Assembly (NCBI RefSeq): GCF_916618745.1
Contig: NZ_OU745373.1
Location: 2,370,501-2,434,500, forward strand
Direction of reading: 5' to 3'
Origin: Cardiobacterium sp. Marseille-Q4385
Lineage (GTDB): Bacteria > Pseudomonadota > Gammaproteobacteria > Cardiobacteriales > Cardiobacteriaceae
DNA length: 64,000 nucleotides
This document shows, piece by piece, positions 6,989 through 16,762 of this stretch. Both the position numbers and the translations under genes were made by a program. How positions within the stretch are numbered: position 1 is the first letter of the stretch; every line of letters begins with the position of its first letter. The notes beneath the pieces were generated by a model. That model did not search any database and had not been told where the DNA came from. It was given only the letters and a program-made list of their open reading frames with translations.

Positions 6989-9589
6989 TCAGTCTTGCAA
7001 TTGTTTTTTCCAGCGGTAGATGAGTTCGTGCGCGGCGCGTGGGGTGAGGTCGTCCGGGTTGGTGAGGGCGATTTCGTCCGCGAGTGCCTGCAAACGCGGG
7101 TCGGTAGGGGGGGCGGCGGGGGGATTGTCGGCGACGGGTGGGGCGAGAGGCAACAGTTCATGCTGTTGCATTTGCGGGCTGCCGTGGTCGCGCCGGGTTT
7201 CGAGTTGGCGCAGTTTGGCGGTTGCGGCGTGGATGGTGTCCAGCGGCACGCCGGCTAGCCGTGCGACTTGCAGGCCGTAGCTTTTGCTCGCCGCCCCTTC
7301 TTCGACGTGGTGCAGGAAGACGATGTTGTCGTGGTGTTCGACGGCGGCGAGGTGGATGTTTTTGATGTTTTTGTGCGTTTCGGCAAGTTCGGTCAGTTCG
7401 AAGTAGTGGGTGGCGAACAGGGTAAGGGCGCGGTTGTCGCGCGCCAGGCGTTCGGCGGCGGCCCAGGCGAGGGAGAGGCCGTCGTAGGTACCGGTGCCGC
7501 GTCCGACTTCGTCCATGATGACGAGGCTGTGCGCGTCGGCGTTGTTGAGGATGTTGGCGGTTTCGGTCATTTCGACCATGAAAGTGCTGCGGCCGCCGGC
7601 GAGATCGTCGCTGGCGCCGATGCGGGTGTAGATGCGGTGCAGGCTGCCGATGCGCGCGCTTTTGGCGGGGACGTAGCTGCCGGCACAGGCGAGGATGGTG
7701 ATGAGGGCGGCCTGGCGCATGTAGGTGCTTTTGCCGCCCATGTTCGGGCCGGTGATGATGAGGACTTGGCGACGTTTGCCGAGTTCGAGGTCGTTGGCGA
7801 TGAAGGGTTCGCTGTTGTGTTGTTCGACGACGGGGTGGCGGCCTTGTTCGATGGTGAGGATGGGTTCGGGATCGAGGGTCGGGCGGTGGTAGTGATGTTT
7901 GTCGGCGAGGTGGGCGAAGGCGGCAAGGGTGTCGGTCTCGGCAAGCGCGCGGGCGCAGGCGTAGAGGGCGTCGCGTTCGCCGTTAAGCGCGGCGAGCAGG
8001 GCGTCGTAGTGCTGTTTTTCGAGGGCGAGCGCCTGGTCACGCGCGTTCAGCACTTGGTCTTCGAGGGTTTTGAGTTCGTCGGTGATGTAGCGTTCGCTGT
8101 TTTTCAGGGTTTGGCGGCGTATCCAGTGCGCGGGCGCGGTGTCGCTCTGGCTGCGCGGGATTTCAATATAGTAGCCGTGGATGTTGTTGTAGCCCATGCG
8201 CAGGTTGGGGATGCCGCTTTTGGTTTTTTCGGCAGCTTCGAGTTCGGCGAGGATGTTTTCGCTGTCGCGGGCGAGGTGGTTCAAGCGGTCAAGTTCGGGG
8301 TCGTAGCCTTGAGCGATGATGCCGCCGTCTTTGAGGGTGAGCGGTGGCGCTTCAACCAGTGCTTTTTCGAGGTGTGCGGTCGCGGCGGTGAGTGCGCTCA
8401 AGGCCGGGATGTAGGCAGCGAGCAGGCTGCTCTCCCCGGCGGGCGCTTGCAGTTGGGCGGCGATATGGGGGCAGCGTTGCAGGGTGTCGCGCAGTTGCGC
8501 GAGTTCACGCGGGCGGGCGCTGCCGAGGGCGATGCGGGTGGTGATGCGTTCGATGTCGGCGCTGTGGTGCAGCAGGCTGCGCAGTTGTTCGCGCGCGTTG
8601 TTGTCGGCAAGCAGGGCGGCGACGGCGTCATGGCGGGCGCTGATAGCGTTGTGGTCGCGCAGGGGGCGGTTGATCCAGCGTTTGAGGTTGCGGCTGCCCG
8701 CCGGGGTCTGGCAGTGGTTGATGCTGCCGGTGAGGCTGCGTTTGTGGTCGCCGCCCAGGGTGTAGTCGATTTCGAGGTTGCGGCGGCTGGCGGCGTCGAT
8801 GGTGAGGCTGTCGTCGCCGCTTTCGCGCAGGAGCGGGGCGAGCGGTGGCAGGGTTTGTTTGTGGGTGTCGTAGAGGTATTGCAGGAGGCAGCCTGCCGCG
8901 CCGAGGGCGGGGTCGTCGTCGCGGATGCCGTAGCCGCTGAGGGTTTTGATTTGGTAGTGCTGCAGGATGAGGTTCAGCGCGCTGTCGTGGTCGTAGTACC
9001 AGTCCGGCTGGCGGCGCGGGCGTTTTTGTCCGGCGAGGGCGGCAGGCAGGCGGGCGCTGTCCGGGATGAGGATTTCCGCCGGTTGCAGGCGTTCGAGTTC
9101 GCTTTTCAGCGCGTTTTCATCGAGCGGTTCGCTGATGCGGTAGCGCGCGCTGCTGATGTCTGCCCAGGCGAGGTGGTAGTGCTCTTTGCCGGGGGCGATG
9201 CTGGCAAGGATGTTGTCGCGGTTTTCGTCCAGGAGGGCTTCGTCGGTGAGGGTGCCGGGGGTGATGATGCGGGTCACAGCGCGCTCGACTGGCCCTTTGG
9301 CGAGCGCCGGATCGCCGATTTGTTCGCAGATGACGGCGCTCTGCCCCTGTTTGATGAGTTTGGCGATGTAGGTATCAATGGCATGCACGGGGACGCCCGC
9401 CATCGGGATGGGTTTGCCCGCCGACTGCCCGCGCGTGGTGACGCTGATGCCGAGCAGTTCGCCGGCGCGGCGCGCGTCGTCGTAGAAGAGTTCGTAGAAG
9501 TCGCCCATGCGGTAGAGGACGAGGGTGTCGGGGTAGTCTTTTTTGATGCCGAGGTATTGCTGCATCATCGGCGTGTGGGCGCTGTGCAT
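6989..9589 (-). CDS. mutS: DNA mismatch repair protein MutS
   Basis: An 866-residue MutS of normal length. The N-terminal mismatch-recognition domain has MMQQYLGIKKDYPDTL and the DFYELFYDDA motif, whose Phe-x-Glu stacks on the mispaired base. The C-terminal ABC-type ATPase has Walker A TGPNMGGKSTYMRQ, the Walker B segment SLVIMDEVGRGT and the FATHYFELTEL motif. It recognises mismatches and recruits MutL; mutL is not in the window. The ATG at 9589 gives the conserved start region; its ribosome-binding site is weak. A frame of more than 900 codons runs on the opposite strand over this gene and is a codon-bias shadow. Confidence 0.97.
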   Translation of the reverse strand: MHSAHTPMMQQYLGIKKDYPDTLVLYRMGDFYELFYDDARRAGELLGISVTTRGQSAGKPIPMAGVPVHAIDTYIAKLIKQGQSAVICEQIGDPALAKGPVERAVTRIITPGTLTDEALLDENRDNILASIAPGKEHYHLAWADISSARYRISEPLDENALKSELERLQPAEILIPDSARLPAALAGQKRPRRQPDWYYDHDSALNLILQHYQIKTLSGYGIRDDDPALGAAGCLLQYLYDTHKQTLPPLAPLLRESGDDSLTIDAASRRNLEIDYTLGGDHKRSLTGSINHCQTPAGSRNLKRWINRPLRDHNAISARHDAVAALLADNNAREQLRSLLHHSADIERITTRIALGSARPRELAQLRDTLQRCPHIAAQLQAPAGESSLLAAYIPALSALTAATAHLEKALVEAPPLTLKDGGIIAQGYDPELDRLNHLARDSENILAELEAAEKTKSGIPNLRMGYNNIHGYYIEIPRSQSDTAPAHWIRRQTLKNSERYITDELKTLEDQVLNARDQALALEKQHYDALLAALNGERDALYACARALAETDTLAAFAHLADKHHYHRPTLDPEPILTIEQGRHPVVEQHNSEPFIANDLELGKRRQVLIITGPNMGGKSTYMRQAALITILACAGSYVPAKSARIGSLHRIYTRIGASDDLAGGRSTFMVEMTETANILNNADAHSLVIMDEVGRGTGTYDGLSLAWAAAERLARDNRALTLFATHYFELTELAETHKNIKNIHLAAVEHHDNIVFLHHVEEGAASKSYGLQVARLAGVPLDTIHAATAKLRQLETRRDHGSPQMQQHELLPLAPPVADNPPAAPPTDPRLQALADEIALTNPDDLTPRAAHELIYRWKKQLQD

Positions 9590-9685
9590 GGTCTTGGACT
9601 GGAGGTTGGGATGTGGGCGCGAAGTGTAGCAAGTGATGGGGGTGCCATGTTGGCGTGCTGGGCAATGCTCTTCGCTGTAATCATT

Positions 9686-9707
9686 AAACCGCCCCGGAGG
9701 GCGGTTT
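9686..9707 (-). terminator. Terminator after the alpha-2-macroglobulin gene
   Basis: AAACCGCCC and GGGCGGTTT arms with a four-base loop lie 15 bases beyond the stop of the large minus-strand gene and before mutS. The symmetric flanks could also act on the plus strand. Confidence 0.65.
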
Positions 9708-9721
9708 GTTTTGGAGAAGGT

Positions 9722-12700
9722 TTAACGGATATGGATGGTTTGTGCCGCTTGCTGCGCATGTTCTTCGGGGTGGTACATGTTTTCGATGCTCGCCCCCGGC
9801 GCATGCCAGGTACCGGCGCGGGTGGTGCGGGCATTGATGGTGTACTTGAAGGAGCCTCTGTCGCGGTATTCGTCGCGGCGGTTGTAGTCAATGGTGAAGG
9901 CGGCAATGTGACGGTCGTCGCGGTTTTCGTGATAGCGGTATTGGACGCGGTCGTCTTGTTCGTCCTGTTCCGGGCTTTTGCCGCGTAGCGGGGTAAGGAT
10001 GATACCTGCCGGGACGGGGTACATGTAGATGAGTTCGCTGTGGTAGTCCGCGTAGTCGCCTTTTTGGGTGAAGGTGGCGGTGATGCGGATATCGGTGTTG
10101 TTCGGCAGGGCATCCGGGTCAAGGATGTTGCCTTCGCGGTCTTCGTAGCGGATAGCGATATCCCAGCCGTTGCTGCTCGCCGCTTCTGCCGGCGGGTTAT
10201 GCAGGTCGTAGCTGTTTAGCCACAGGGACTGTTTGCCGGGATTGGTGATGCGCACGTTGCCGTTGTACTCGCCTTTTTTCATTTCGCCGAGGGTAGCGTT
10301 TTTGCCGTCAATCTGGATAAGGGTGTCATCCGGCAACTGGCTGGCAAGGCTGGAGAGCCGCGCCAGCCAGGCGAGTTCCTGGGTGCTGAGGTAATCGTCG
10401 CTAGCAAGGACGGTGCGCAGTTTTTCGCTTTCTTCGTCGTGCATCTTTTGAATAAGGCTCATGGTGTTGCGCGGGTCATCCGCCACGCTTTGCCATTGTG
10501 TTTGCAGTTGTTTGAGGCGGGTCAGGTTGTGCGCGGCAAGGCTGGTTGGGCTACCGTAGTGGTAGTCGCTGTCGTCTGCTTTTCCGGCGGTATCCGCGAG
10601 GCGTCCACTCGCTGCCTGGTATTCACCGAGCAACGCCAAGGCGGCCGCGATATCGAGGCTGTCGGCGCGGTTGAGCTGGTTACCTGCCTGGTGGTGATAG
10701 CGCAGGACGAGGCCACGCACGCTTTCGCCAGCGTAGGCGAGAGTGTAGTAGGCGTAGCTATCGGCGTGGGCATGGTCGCTGTTGTAGTCGCCGTTGCTGT
10801 TGTTGCGCAGGTAGGTCAGTGTCCGGCCCAGTGCTTCAGGGTTTTTCAGCTGTTTGTTGTGCCGCATTTGGGTGAGGGCTTCGCCAGCGTAGGCGGTGAG
10901 CCAGCGGTCTTTTTTACCACTCCACCACAGGGTATAGCTGCCGTCGTAATGGGCACTGATAGCGAGTGTTCTTTCGAGGTCGTGCAGGGCTTTCAGGTCG
11001 GTCTTTTTCTGGCTGAGTCGTCCCCACAGTTTGCTGGTGGTTTGTTCGTTACACCAGTAGGGGTAGGCGGCAAGTTGTTCGCCGAAACGATGAGCGTTGT
11101 TGGGGAGACCCTGGTCAAGGTTGAGGTGCGCTGCGTTAAGCCCGCTGAGTTCGAGGGTGGCGCCACTGTCGAGGCGTTGGTACTGGCTGCGGATTTGCGG
11201 CAGTGTCGGTGCACGCACGGGGATGCGGCGTTCAAGGGTTTCGCTGTAATCGCCGCTGATGCTTGCTTTGATGTGTGCGTCGCCCGCTTTGCCGGCGCGG
11301 TAGGGGTAGCGCAGGGTGATGTTTTGCTTGGGAGCGAGGGTTTCCGGCAGGGTGGGAGTATCGGCGAGGGTCAGGCCTTCGCTGCGTAAATCCAGGCGGA
11401 GACGCTGAGCGCGGTCTGTGGTGTTGTGCAGGCTCAGGCTGAAGACGCCATCGTCATCTTGGCTGAGGTAGCGCGGGCTGTTGAGTTCGGCGACGACGGG
11501 CGCTTTGATGACGGCGGTCTTTTCGGCGGCGCCGATTTGATCGGTGTTGTAGGCGGCAGTCATGATGCGCAGTCTGCCGTTGTAGTGCGGGATGGGGATG
11601 GTGTAGCGCACGTTGCCGTCTGCATCGACTTTGAGCGGTCCGCTCCAATGGGCAATGAGGGTAAGGTCGAGGTCGGGCAGAGACGCCAGCGATGCTCGCT
11701 CGCTTTCGCTGACGCTGTCGGCACCGCTGCGTAGGGCGGCGAGTTGGGCATCGGTCTGGCGGATGATGCTGCCGAAGGTATCGTAGAGGCTGATATCAGG
11801 CTGTTTTTTGCCGAAGAAGGCGGCAAGTGGTTCGGTGAAGCTCGGCGCGGCGAGTTGGTAGAGGCCGTCATCAACGATGGCGAAATTGACCCAAGTGTCG
11901 GGGGTGGCATTGGGTACGTGGACGGCAACGGTGTAGGGCGCGTTTTGTTGCGGGTTTTCCGGCAGGGTGAGGTTGGGGTTGAGGCGGCGCGCGCTGAGAT
12001 CAGCACCGAGCCAGCGCAGGCCGACGGCGCGGCGGTTGCGTGCTTCGCCGTCTTTGTTCCAGGCGTTCGCCATGAGCCAGATGCCGTGCTCCCAGTTTTC
12101 TTGCCACGGGATTTGCAGTTGTGCCTGTCCGTCTTTGAGGGTGGTTTGGTAGTTGGCGATGATGTGGTCGCGATTTGCGACTTTGATGGTGGCCTGGCCG
12201 TCAAAGGGTGCACGCAGGTTGAGCATGATGGTGTCGCCGGCTTTGTATTCGGCGCGGTCGGCGGTAAGGGTGAGGGCAGACGGGTCGTTTTTACTGTTGC
12301 TGCTGTCATCGTTGTACCACCACCAGCCGTTGTTGATGGCGATACTGGCAGCGGTCGCCGGGTCTTCACCTTGTACGGCTAGGATGTAGCGCCCGCTTTC
12401 TTGTGGCAGGTCGAGGTTGGCAGGGTTTTTGCCGTCAGTGGTGAGGCTGCCGCTGTCAATGGTTTCGCGCTGTTCTTCTCTTATCCAGCGCCAGTATCCT
12501 TCTTTGTCGTAGTTGTAATAGCCGTCGTAGTGGACCCGGTAGAGCGTCCAGTCCAGCGGGGCGCTTTGCTGCTCGCCACGGTCGTCGATGACGGCAATAT
12601 GTACGCCGCTTTCGCTGCGTTTCAGGGCCGCGTAGGGGATGGCTCGCGGCAGAAGAACGGTGTCACTGGCGGAGATGGTGCTGCCATCCGGCGCGGTCAC

Positions 12701-14848
12701 AATGGTGTCTGTTCGCAATGCTTGCGGGCGGGTATCTAAGGGGCGTTCGAGGTTATCGAGGGTGATGCGGCGTTTGCCTTCAGCATTGGTTTCGGCGTTG
12801 GGGATTTTTTGTTCACCACCTGCTACGGCGGCGTCAAAGTAGCCGATTTGCCAGCCCGCCCAGTCCGGATGGGTCTTGCCAAAGTCGCCGGCAATGATGC
12901 GCCATTGGCCGCTACTGAGCAGACCGCCCGCCGGAGCGCCGTAGAGCCAGTCGGCTTTAAGCTCAATGTCGGCACGGTCGGCATCGGCTTTTATACGCAG
13001 GCTGCTTTCGATTTGCCGGGGAATGATGCTGTCCACGGTGTAGCTTTCATCAACGATGGTCGCGCCGCCTTTGCCGAGACTGAGGCGGATGTTCCAATCG
13101 CCTTGTCGGGCGTTGGCGGGGATATCCGTGCTGTAGCGGTAGGCACCGCTGGCGTCTGCTTCAAGTAGCTGGCTATGCATCAGTGCGCCGTCCGGGCGGC
13201 GGATTTCCAGCCACAGCGGGTTTTTGCGGAAGGCTTTGCCGTCCGGGGTTTTGACGAGCCAGAGGGCGTTCAGGGTATCTTTCGGACGGTAGATACCGCG
13301 ATCATGCCACGACCAGTGGGCAAGAGTCGGGTTGGCATAGCCGCTGCCGTTGGCGCCTTTGTTCGAGAGATCGATGCCCTGACCTTCGATGCGAAGGTAA
13401 GCAAGATGATGGTCTTTTTCGCTGATGAGGTGGCTGGGGGCATCGCCGTCTTTGCCGTTTGTCTGCGCGGTAGTGAAATGGGCGATACCCTGGCTGTCGG
13501 TCTCGATTTCGCCAAGGATGCGGTTATTCCGCGCGTAGAGGGTGACTTTCTGTTTGGCAATCGGTGCGCTGCTACGCAGGTCGCGCAGTTCGGCGAGGAT
13601 GCCGTGCGGAGTGCGGTAGGCGGTCAGCCCCTGGTCGGTGACGGTGAAGGTCTGGGTGAGGTTATTGTCGAAGCGGTTTTCTTCGTCATCCTCTTTGCCT
13701 TGCCGGTCGCCATTTTTGAGGACGAGGACGTACACACCGCTGCGCGCGTCATCACCCGCCATGTCGCGAAAGGCAAGGCGGTTTTGCACTCGGGTATTCG
13801 GGCTTTTTTGCTGCGGGGTGAAGCTGCCTTTCCAGATGAGGCTGGTGTCGCTTTTGAGGTAGTAATCGGGAAAGCGGGTGCTATCGATGAGGTCCCGCAT
13901 ATTGTCAACGAGGTTATTGCCCGGTACTTGCCACAACTCGGCCTGCACGGTGTTGATGTTGCTGGTTTCCACGGTGAGCGCAGCTTCAGAGTCAAGCATG
14001 AGGGTCTTGCCGCTCGTCGCAAAGCGCATCAGCGGCGGACGGCTGCCGGTGTCGATGTCGCGGATTTGTGCTTCGTAGAGTTCCAGTCCGCCGGTTGTGG
14101 CGAGACGCGGGTCGATATGGATGGTGTATTGCTGCTCCCAACGGGCGGCGTAGCACAGTTGGTCATTGGCGTAGCGGCCATTGTTCTCGGCGGCGGGCTC
14201 GAAACGGATGAGCTGGCGCCAGTCCTGCTGAGGTTCGGCGGTGATGGAGCGGTTGAATTGCAGGCAGACTTCGGGGGTGTCGCGGCTTTTAACGGTTTCG
14301 ACGGCTTTGAGATAGAAGCCGTATTCTTTTAATAGACTCTCATAGTCGTAATTATCTTCTTCCATATTCGGCAGGGATTTTATCTGGGCAAGCGCGAAAT
14401 TGGCGCTTCCGGCATCATCGAAGATAACGTCACGATAAAGCTTGAGCCCTTCTCTCTGATAACCAGATGGATTGACTTCTTTATCAAAATCGAAGACGTG
14501 CAAATGCAGCACACCAAACCTAATACGGCGCGCATAATTTTTATCGTCTTCGCCGAATTGTTCAAAAATCTTATCCAGCAAATAGATTTGGTTTTGGTGT
14601 TTCAAATGGGCAAAATCTTTCTCTACGGGTGATCCATCCGTGTTTTCAAGGAAGGCATCCCCATCCTGCCATTCTTCATTTGACATCAGATCGGCTACCG
14701 GCCCCGTTCCCTTTTGCAGATATTCGTTGATTTCCGCTTCCGCCTGCGCAGCGGCGGCATTGAGGGATTGTTCGTTCCAGCGCGGTTCGGCGTGGACGGT
14801 GGCCGCGAAGGCAGCAGCAAGCGCGGCGGCGATGAGCGTTCTTTTCAT
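9722..14848 (-). CDS. yfhM: Bacterial alpha-2-macroglobulin-like periplasmic protein
   Basis: A 1708-residue protein homologous to E. coli YfhM-type alpha-2-macroglobulins, which trap proteases that enter the periplasm. It has MG-type beta domains (for example WHDRGIYRPKDTLNALWLV, typical of the MG region), a later ANRDHIIANYQTTL region, and a thiol-ester site CNEQ in YPYWCNEQTTSKLWGRL at about residue 1260. The C-terminal domain has PVPAGIILTPL. The N-terminus is a cleavable signal peptide ending VHA, with no lipobox cysteine, whereas E. coli YfhM is a lipoprotein; this copy is probably soluble. A good ribosome-binding site (AAGGAAG) supports the start. The usual partner penicillin-binding protein gene pbpC is not adjacent. 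Confidence 0.9.
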   Translation of the reverse strand: MKRTLIAAALAAAFAATVHAEPRWNEQSLNAAAAQAEAEINEYLQKGTGPVADLMSNEEWQDGDAFLENTDGSPVEKDFAHLKHQNQIYLLDKIFEQFGEDDKNYARRIRFGVLHLHVFDFDKEVNPSGYQREGLKLYRDVIFDDAGSANFALAQIKSLPNMEEDNYDYESLLKEYGFYLKAVETVKSRDTPEVCLQFNRSITAEPQQDWRQLIRFEPAAENNGRYANDQLCYAARWEQQYTIHIDPRLATTGGLELYEAQIRDIDTGSRPPLMRFATSGKTLMLDSEAALTVETSNINTVQAELWQVPGNNLVDNMRDLIDSTRFPDYYLKSDTSLIWKGSFTPQQKSPNTRVQNRLAFRDMAGDDARSGVYVLVLKNGDRQGKEDDEENRFDNNLTQTFTVTDQGLTAYRTPHGILAELRDLRSSAPIAKQKVTLYARNNRILGEIETDSQGIAHFTTAQTNGKDGDAPSHLISEKDHHLAYLRIEGQGIDLSNKGANGSGYANPTLAHWSWHDRGIYRPKDTLNALWLVKTPDGKAFRKNPLWLEIRRPDGALMHSQLLEADASGAYRYSTDIPANARQGDWNIRLSLGKGGATIVDESYTVDSIIPRQIESSLRIKADADRADIELKADWLYGAPAGGLLSSGQWRIIAGDFGKTHPDWAGWQIGYFDAAVAGGEQKIPNAETNAEGKRRITLDNLERPLDTRPQALRTDTIVTAPDGSTISASDTVLLPRAIPYAALKRSESGVHIAVIDDRGEQQSAPLDWTLYRVHYDGYYNYDKEGYWRWIREEQRETIDSGSLTTDGKNPANLDLPQESGRYILAVQGEDPATAASIAINNGWWWYNDDSSNSKNDPSALTLTADRAEYKAGDTIMLNLRAPFDGQATIKVANRDHIIANYQTTLKDGQAQLQIPWQENWEHGIWLMANAWNKDGEARNRRAVGLRWLGADLSARRLNPNLTLPENPQQNAPYTVAVHVPNATPDTWVNFAIVDDGLYQLAAPSFTEPLAAFFGKKQPDISLYDTFGSIIRQTDAQLAALRSGADSVSESERASLASLPDLDLTLIAHWSGPLKVDADGNVRYTIPIPHYNGRLRIMTAAYNTDQIGAAEKTAVIKAPVVAELNSPRYLSQDDDGVFSLSLHNTTDRAQRLRLDLRSEGLTLADTPTLPETLAPKQNITLRYPYRAGKAGDAHIKASISGDYSETLERRIPVRAPTLPQIRSQYQRLDSGATLELSGLNAAHLNLDQGLPNNAHRFGEQLAAYPYWCNEQTTSKLWGRLSQKKTDLKALHDLERTLAISAHYDGSYTLWWSGKKDRWLTAYAGEALTQMRHNKQLKNPEALGRTLTYLRNNSNGDYNSDHAHADSYAYYTLAYAGESVRGLVLRYHHQAGNQLNRADSLDIAAALALLGEYQAASGRLADTAGKADDSDYHYGSPTSLAAHNLTRLKQLQTQWQSVADDPRNTMSLIQKMHDEESEKLRTVLASDDYLSTQELAWLARLSSLASQLPDDTLIQIDGKNATLGEMKKGEYNGNVRITNPGKQSLWLNSYDLHNPPAEAASSNGWDIAIRYEDREGNILDPDALPNNTDIRITATFTQKGDYADYHSELIYMYPVPAGIILTPLRGKSPEQDEQDDRVQYRYHENRDDRHIAAFTIDYNRRDEYRDRGSFKYTINARTTRAGTWHAPGASIENMYHPEEHAQQAAQTIHIR

Positions 14849-14910
14849 GGGGACTTCCTTGATGGTTATAGAGAGTGAGGTATAGCCAAATGCCGTGTGT
14901 CGGCGGCATT

Positions 14911-15381
14911 TCAGGCGCGGTGATAGGGATGGTTACGATTGATGCTCCAGGCGCGGTACAGCGCTTCAACGACGATGATACGCACCAGCGGGTGTGGCAG
15001 GGTCAGCTTGCCGAGCGACCAGCTTTCATCGGCCAACGCCTTGATTTCCGATGTGATTCCTTCCGGGCCGCCGATGATGAGCGCAATGCGGCGGCTGTTT
15101 TCCTGCCAGTGTTGCAGGCGGGCGGCTAGCGCCTCGCTCGTGTATTCGCGGCCGGGAATATCGAGGGTGATGATGCGGTCGCTGCCTTGTAAGGCGGTCT
15201 TGATCTGTGCCGCTTCTTTTTGCTGCGCGGCGGCAAGCTGGCCGGCACTGCCACGTTTTTGCAGGGGGATTTCGCTGAGTCCGAGGGAGAGATCGCCGGC
15301 GAAGCGGGCGGCATAGTCGGCAAAGCCGTGGTTGACCCAGTCCGGCATTTTCTGCCCGACGGCGATAAGTTCGATGTGCAT
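14911..15381 (-). CDS. rlmH: 23S rRNA (pseudouridine-1915-N3)-methyltransferase RlmH
   Basis: A 156-residue SPOUT methyltransferase, the standard RlmH length. It methylates pseudouridine 1915 in helix 69 of 23S rRNA of assembled ribosomes, using S-adenosylmethionine. The start MHIELIAVGQKMPDWV and the knotted cofactor-binding region with LIIGGPEGI and SLGKLTLPHPLVRIIVVEALYRAW are diagnostic. The ATG at 15381 has GGAGAG upstream; the longer open frame is not conserved. In many genomes rlmH follows rsfS; here it is single and divergent from the next gene. Confidence 0.96.
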   Translation of the reverse strand: MHIELIAVGQKMPDWVNHGFADYAARFAGDLSLGLSEIPLQKRGSAGQLAAAQQKEAAQIKTALQGSDRIITLDIPGREYTSEALAARLQHWQENSRRIALIIGGPEGITSEIKALADESWSLGKLTLPHPLVRIIVVEALYRAWSINRNHPYHRA

Positions 15382-15514
15382 AAGTGGCTCTCCAACGCGG
15401 TAATGCTTGCAGTCATGCCGGTTTTCCTGTGCGGCGGGAAGCGGAAAAACGGCATAAGCGATGATAAACAATGGCGCTACAATAGCGCGCTTTCTTTTTC
15501 GGAGCATATTGATA

Positions 15515-16207
15515 ATGAAGAAATTATGGCTTTTGTCCACATGCTTTGCGGCGTGCCTTCCCGCCTTTGCCGCCGACGACAGCCTGAGGGTGGATGCGCA
15601 GTCGCGTCTGGAAAACATCCGCCGTAAGGCGCCAGAACTGGCGCGGGGTAGCCGTCAGGTGGTGACGCATGTCAGTGCGTCGTTGCAGGTCAACGATGCC
15701 ACGGTGCTGGAACTCCTCTGCGAGAAGCCGGAAAGTGACGGACGGACGCTGCGTTTGTGGAGCGGGGCATTGCTGCGCGAAGGCAATGTGCTGCCACCGG
15801 CGCGGATACTGGCGCATCTGCTGCTAGGTATGGACGGCAGGCAGGATGCCGCCGCTTATTTCAATACGGCGGACGGGGATTACCGCCGGGCGCGCACGCT
15901 GGGCTGCTACCTCGGCATCTTGCAGGCGGCATTGCCGGATGCGGGTGATGCGGCGGCGCAGCGGATGGTGCTGACGCAGTTGCTGCACGAAACCGCCCGG
16001 CAGGCGGGGGTAGCAGATGTGTACGCCGTTGCCGATGATAGCCGGGCGGGTGGGCGCTGGGCGCAGGCGCGTCTCAAACCGCTGTTGCAGAGCAGCGATA
16101 ATCCCGCCGACTGGCCGGAGGCGTTGATTCCACCGGCAGATGCGGCGGATGCGGCAGCATTGCAGTCGTTTCGCCGGGGATTAGAGCAGGGCAGGGCGGT
16201 GCGTTGA
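15515..16207 (+). CDS. Exported protein of unknown function
   Basis: A 230-residue protein starting at ATG 15515 (GGAG 12 bases upstream). It has a Sec signal peptide ending PAFA before ADDSLRVDAQSRL. The mature part is rich in Ala, Leu and Arg, probably helical, with two cysteines (LELLCEKP and LGCYLGIL). No domain family is recognised. It is divergent from rlmH and is followed after 100 bases by the DUF4878-like gene array, which it could lead as the first gene, although it does not resemble those proteins. Confidence 0.65.
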   Translation: MKKLWLLSTCFAACLPAFAADDSLRVDAQSRLENIRRKAPELARGSRQVVTHVSASLQVNDATVLELLCEKPESDGRTLRLWSGALLREGNVLPPARILAHLLLGMDGRQDAAAYFNTADGDYRRARTLGCYLGILQAALPDAGDAAAQRMVLTQLLHETARQAGVADVYAVADDSRAGGRWAQARLKPLLQSSDNPADWPEALIPPADAADAAALQSFRRGLEQGRAVR

Positions 16208-16307
16208 GCAAGAGCCGCTTGCCACCGGAAAAAATCGGGCAGCCTTTCGGTCAAATCCGTACACTTCGCGTGCCACACGGCATCTCTTTAACTCAATTGG
16301 AGAACCC

Positions 16308-16718
16308 ATGAAAAAATTCATCCAGACTCTTACCCTCGTCTTCTTCGCTGCCATTCTTACTGCCTGCGGCGACGGCCCGGACAAAACCGCCAAGACCTTC
16401 TTTGAAGAACTGTTCAGCGGCGATGCCAGCAAAGCCGCTGAACTCGTCTATCTGCCGCCAGAAGCTGCGCAAGCCGGCATGAACGAAGAGGCCATGAAAG
16501 GCAAGCTCTCCATGGCAGCGGCAGAAATGCAGCAGCAGATTAAAAAGTCAGACGGCAAAATCAGCGTCAGCACCGGTGAAGTCACCTACCTGAACGCCGA
16601 CAAGACTGAAGCCAGCGTTACCGTCACCCTCAAAGGCAAACAAGGCGACAAAGACCAGGAACAAAGCAACAAAGTCAATCTGATCAAGACCGATAAAGGT
16701 TGGAAAATCAAAATGTAA
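16308..16718 (+). CDS. DUF4878-like lipoprotein, array member 1
   Basis: A 136-residue lipoprotein: hydrophobic segment then lipobox LTAC, followed by GDGPDKTAKTFFEELFSGD. The body has the features of small NTF2/lumazine-binding-like DUF4878 proteins: an N-terminal helix with FFEELFSGDASKAAELV, a beta strand VTVTLKG and the C-terminal LIKTDKGWKI strand. It is the first of six consecutive paralogous genes. The signal region is nearly identical to that of member 2 (KKxIQTLTLVFFAAILTAC), pointing to recent duplication. Function is unknown; an envelope role follows from the lipobox. Confidence 0.85.
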   Translation: MKKFIQTLTLVFFAAILTACGDGPDKTAKTFFEELFSGDASKAAELVYLPPEAAQAGMNEEAMKGKLSMAAAEMQQQIKKSDGKISVSTGEVTYLNADKTEASVTVTLKGKQGDKDQEQSNKVNLIKTDKGWKIKM

Positions 16719-16762
16719 CCTGTGGCGCGCAAGCGCCACTTCTCTTGCAACAAGGAATCCAC

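Noticed and set aside
7268..9988. A 906-codon open frame on the plus strand opposite mutS
   Set aside because: It mirrors mutS codons in a GC-rich gene, has V/G/A-rich meaningless sequence and no domain. Similar long shadows opposite thrC (5388-6581), yfhM (10439-14332), the receptor (21722-23239) and mrp (48663-49556) were dropped for the same reason.
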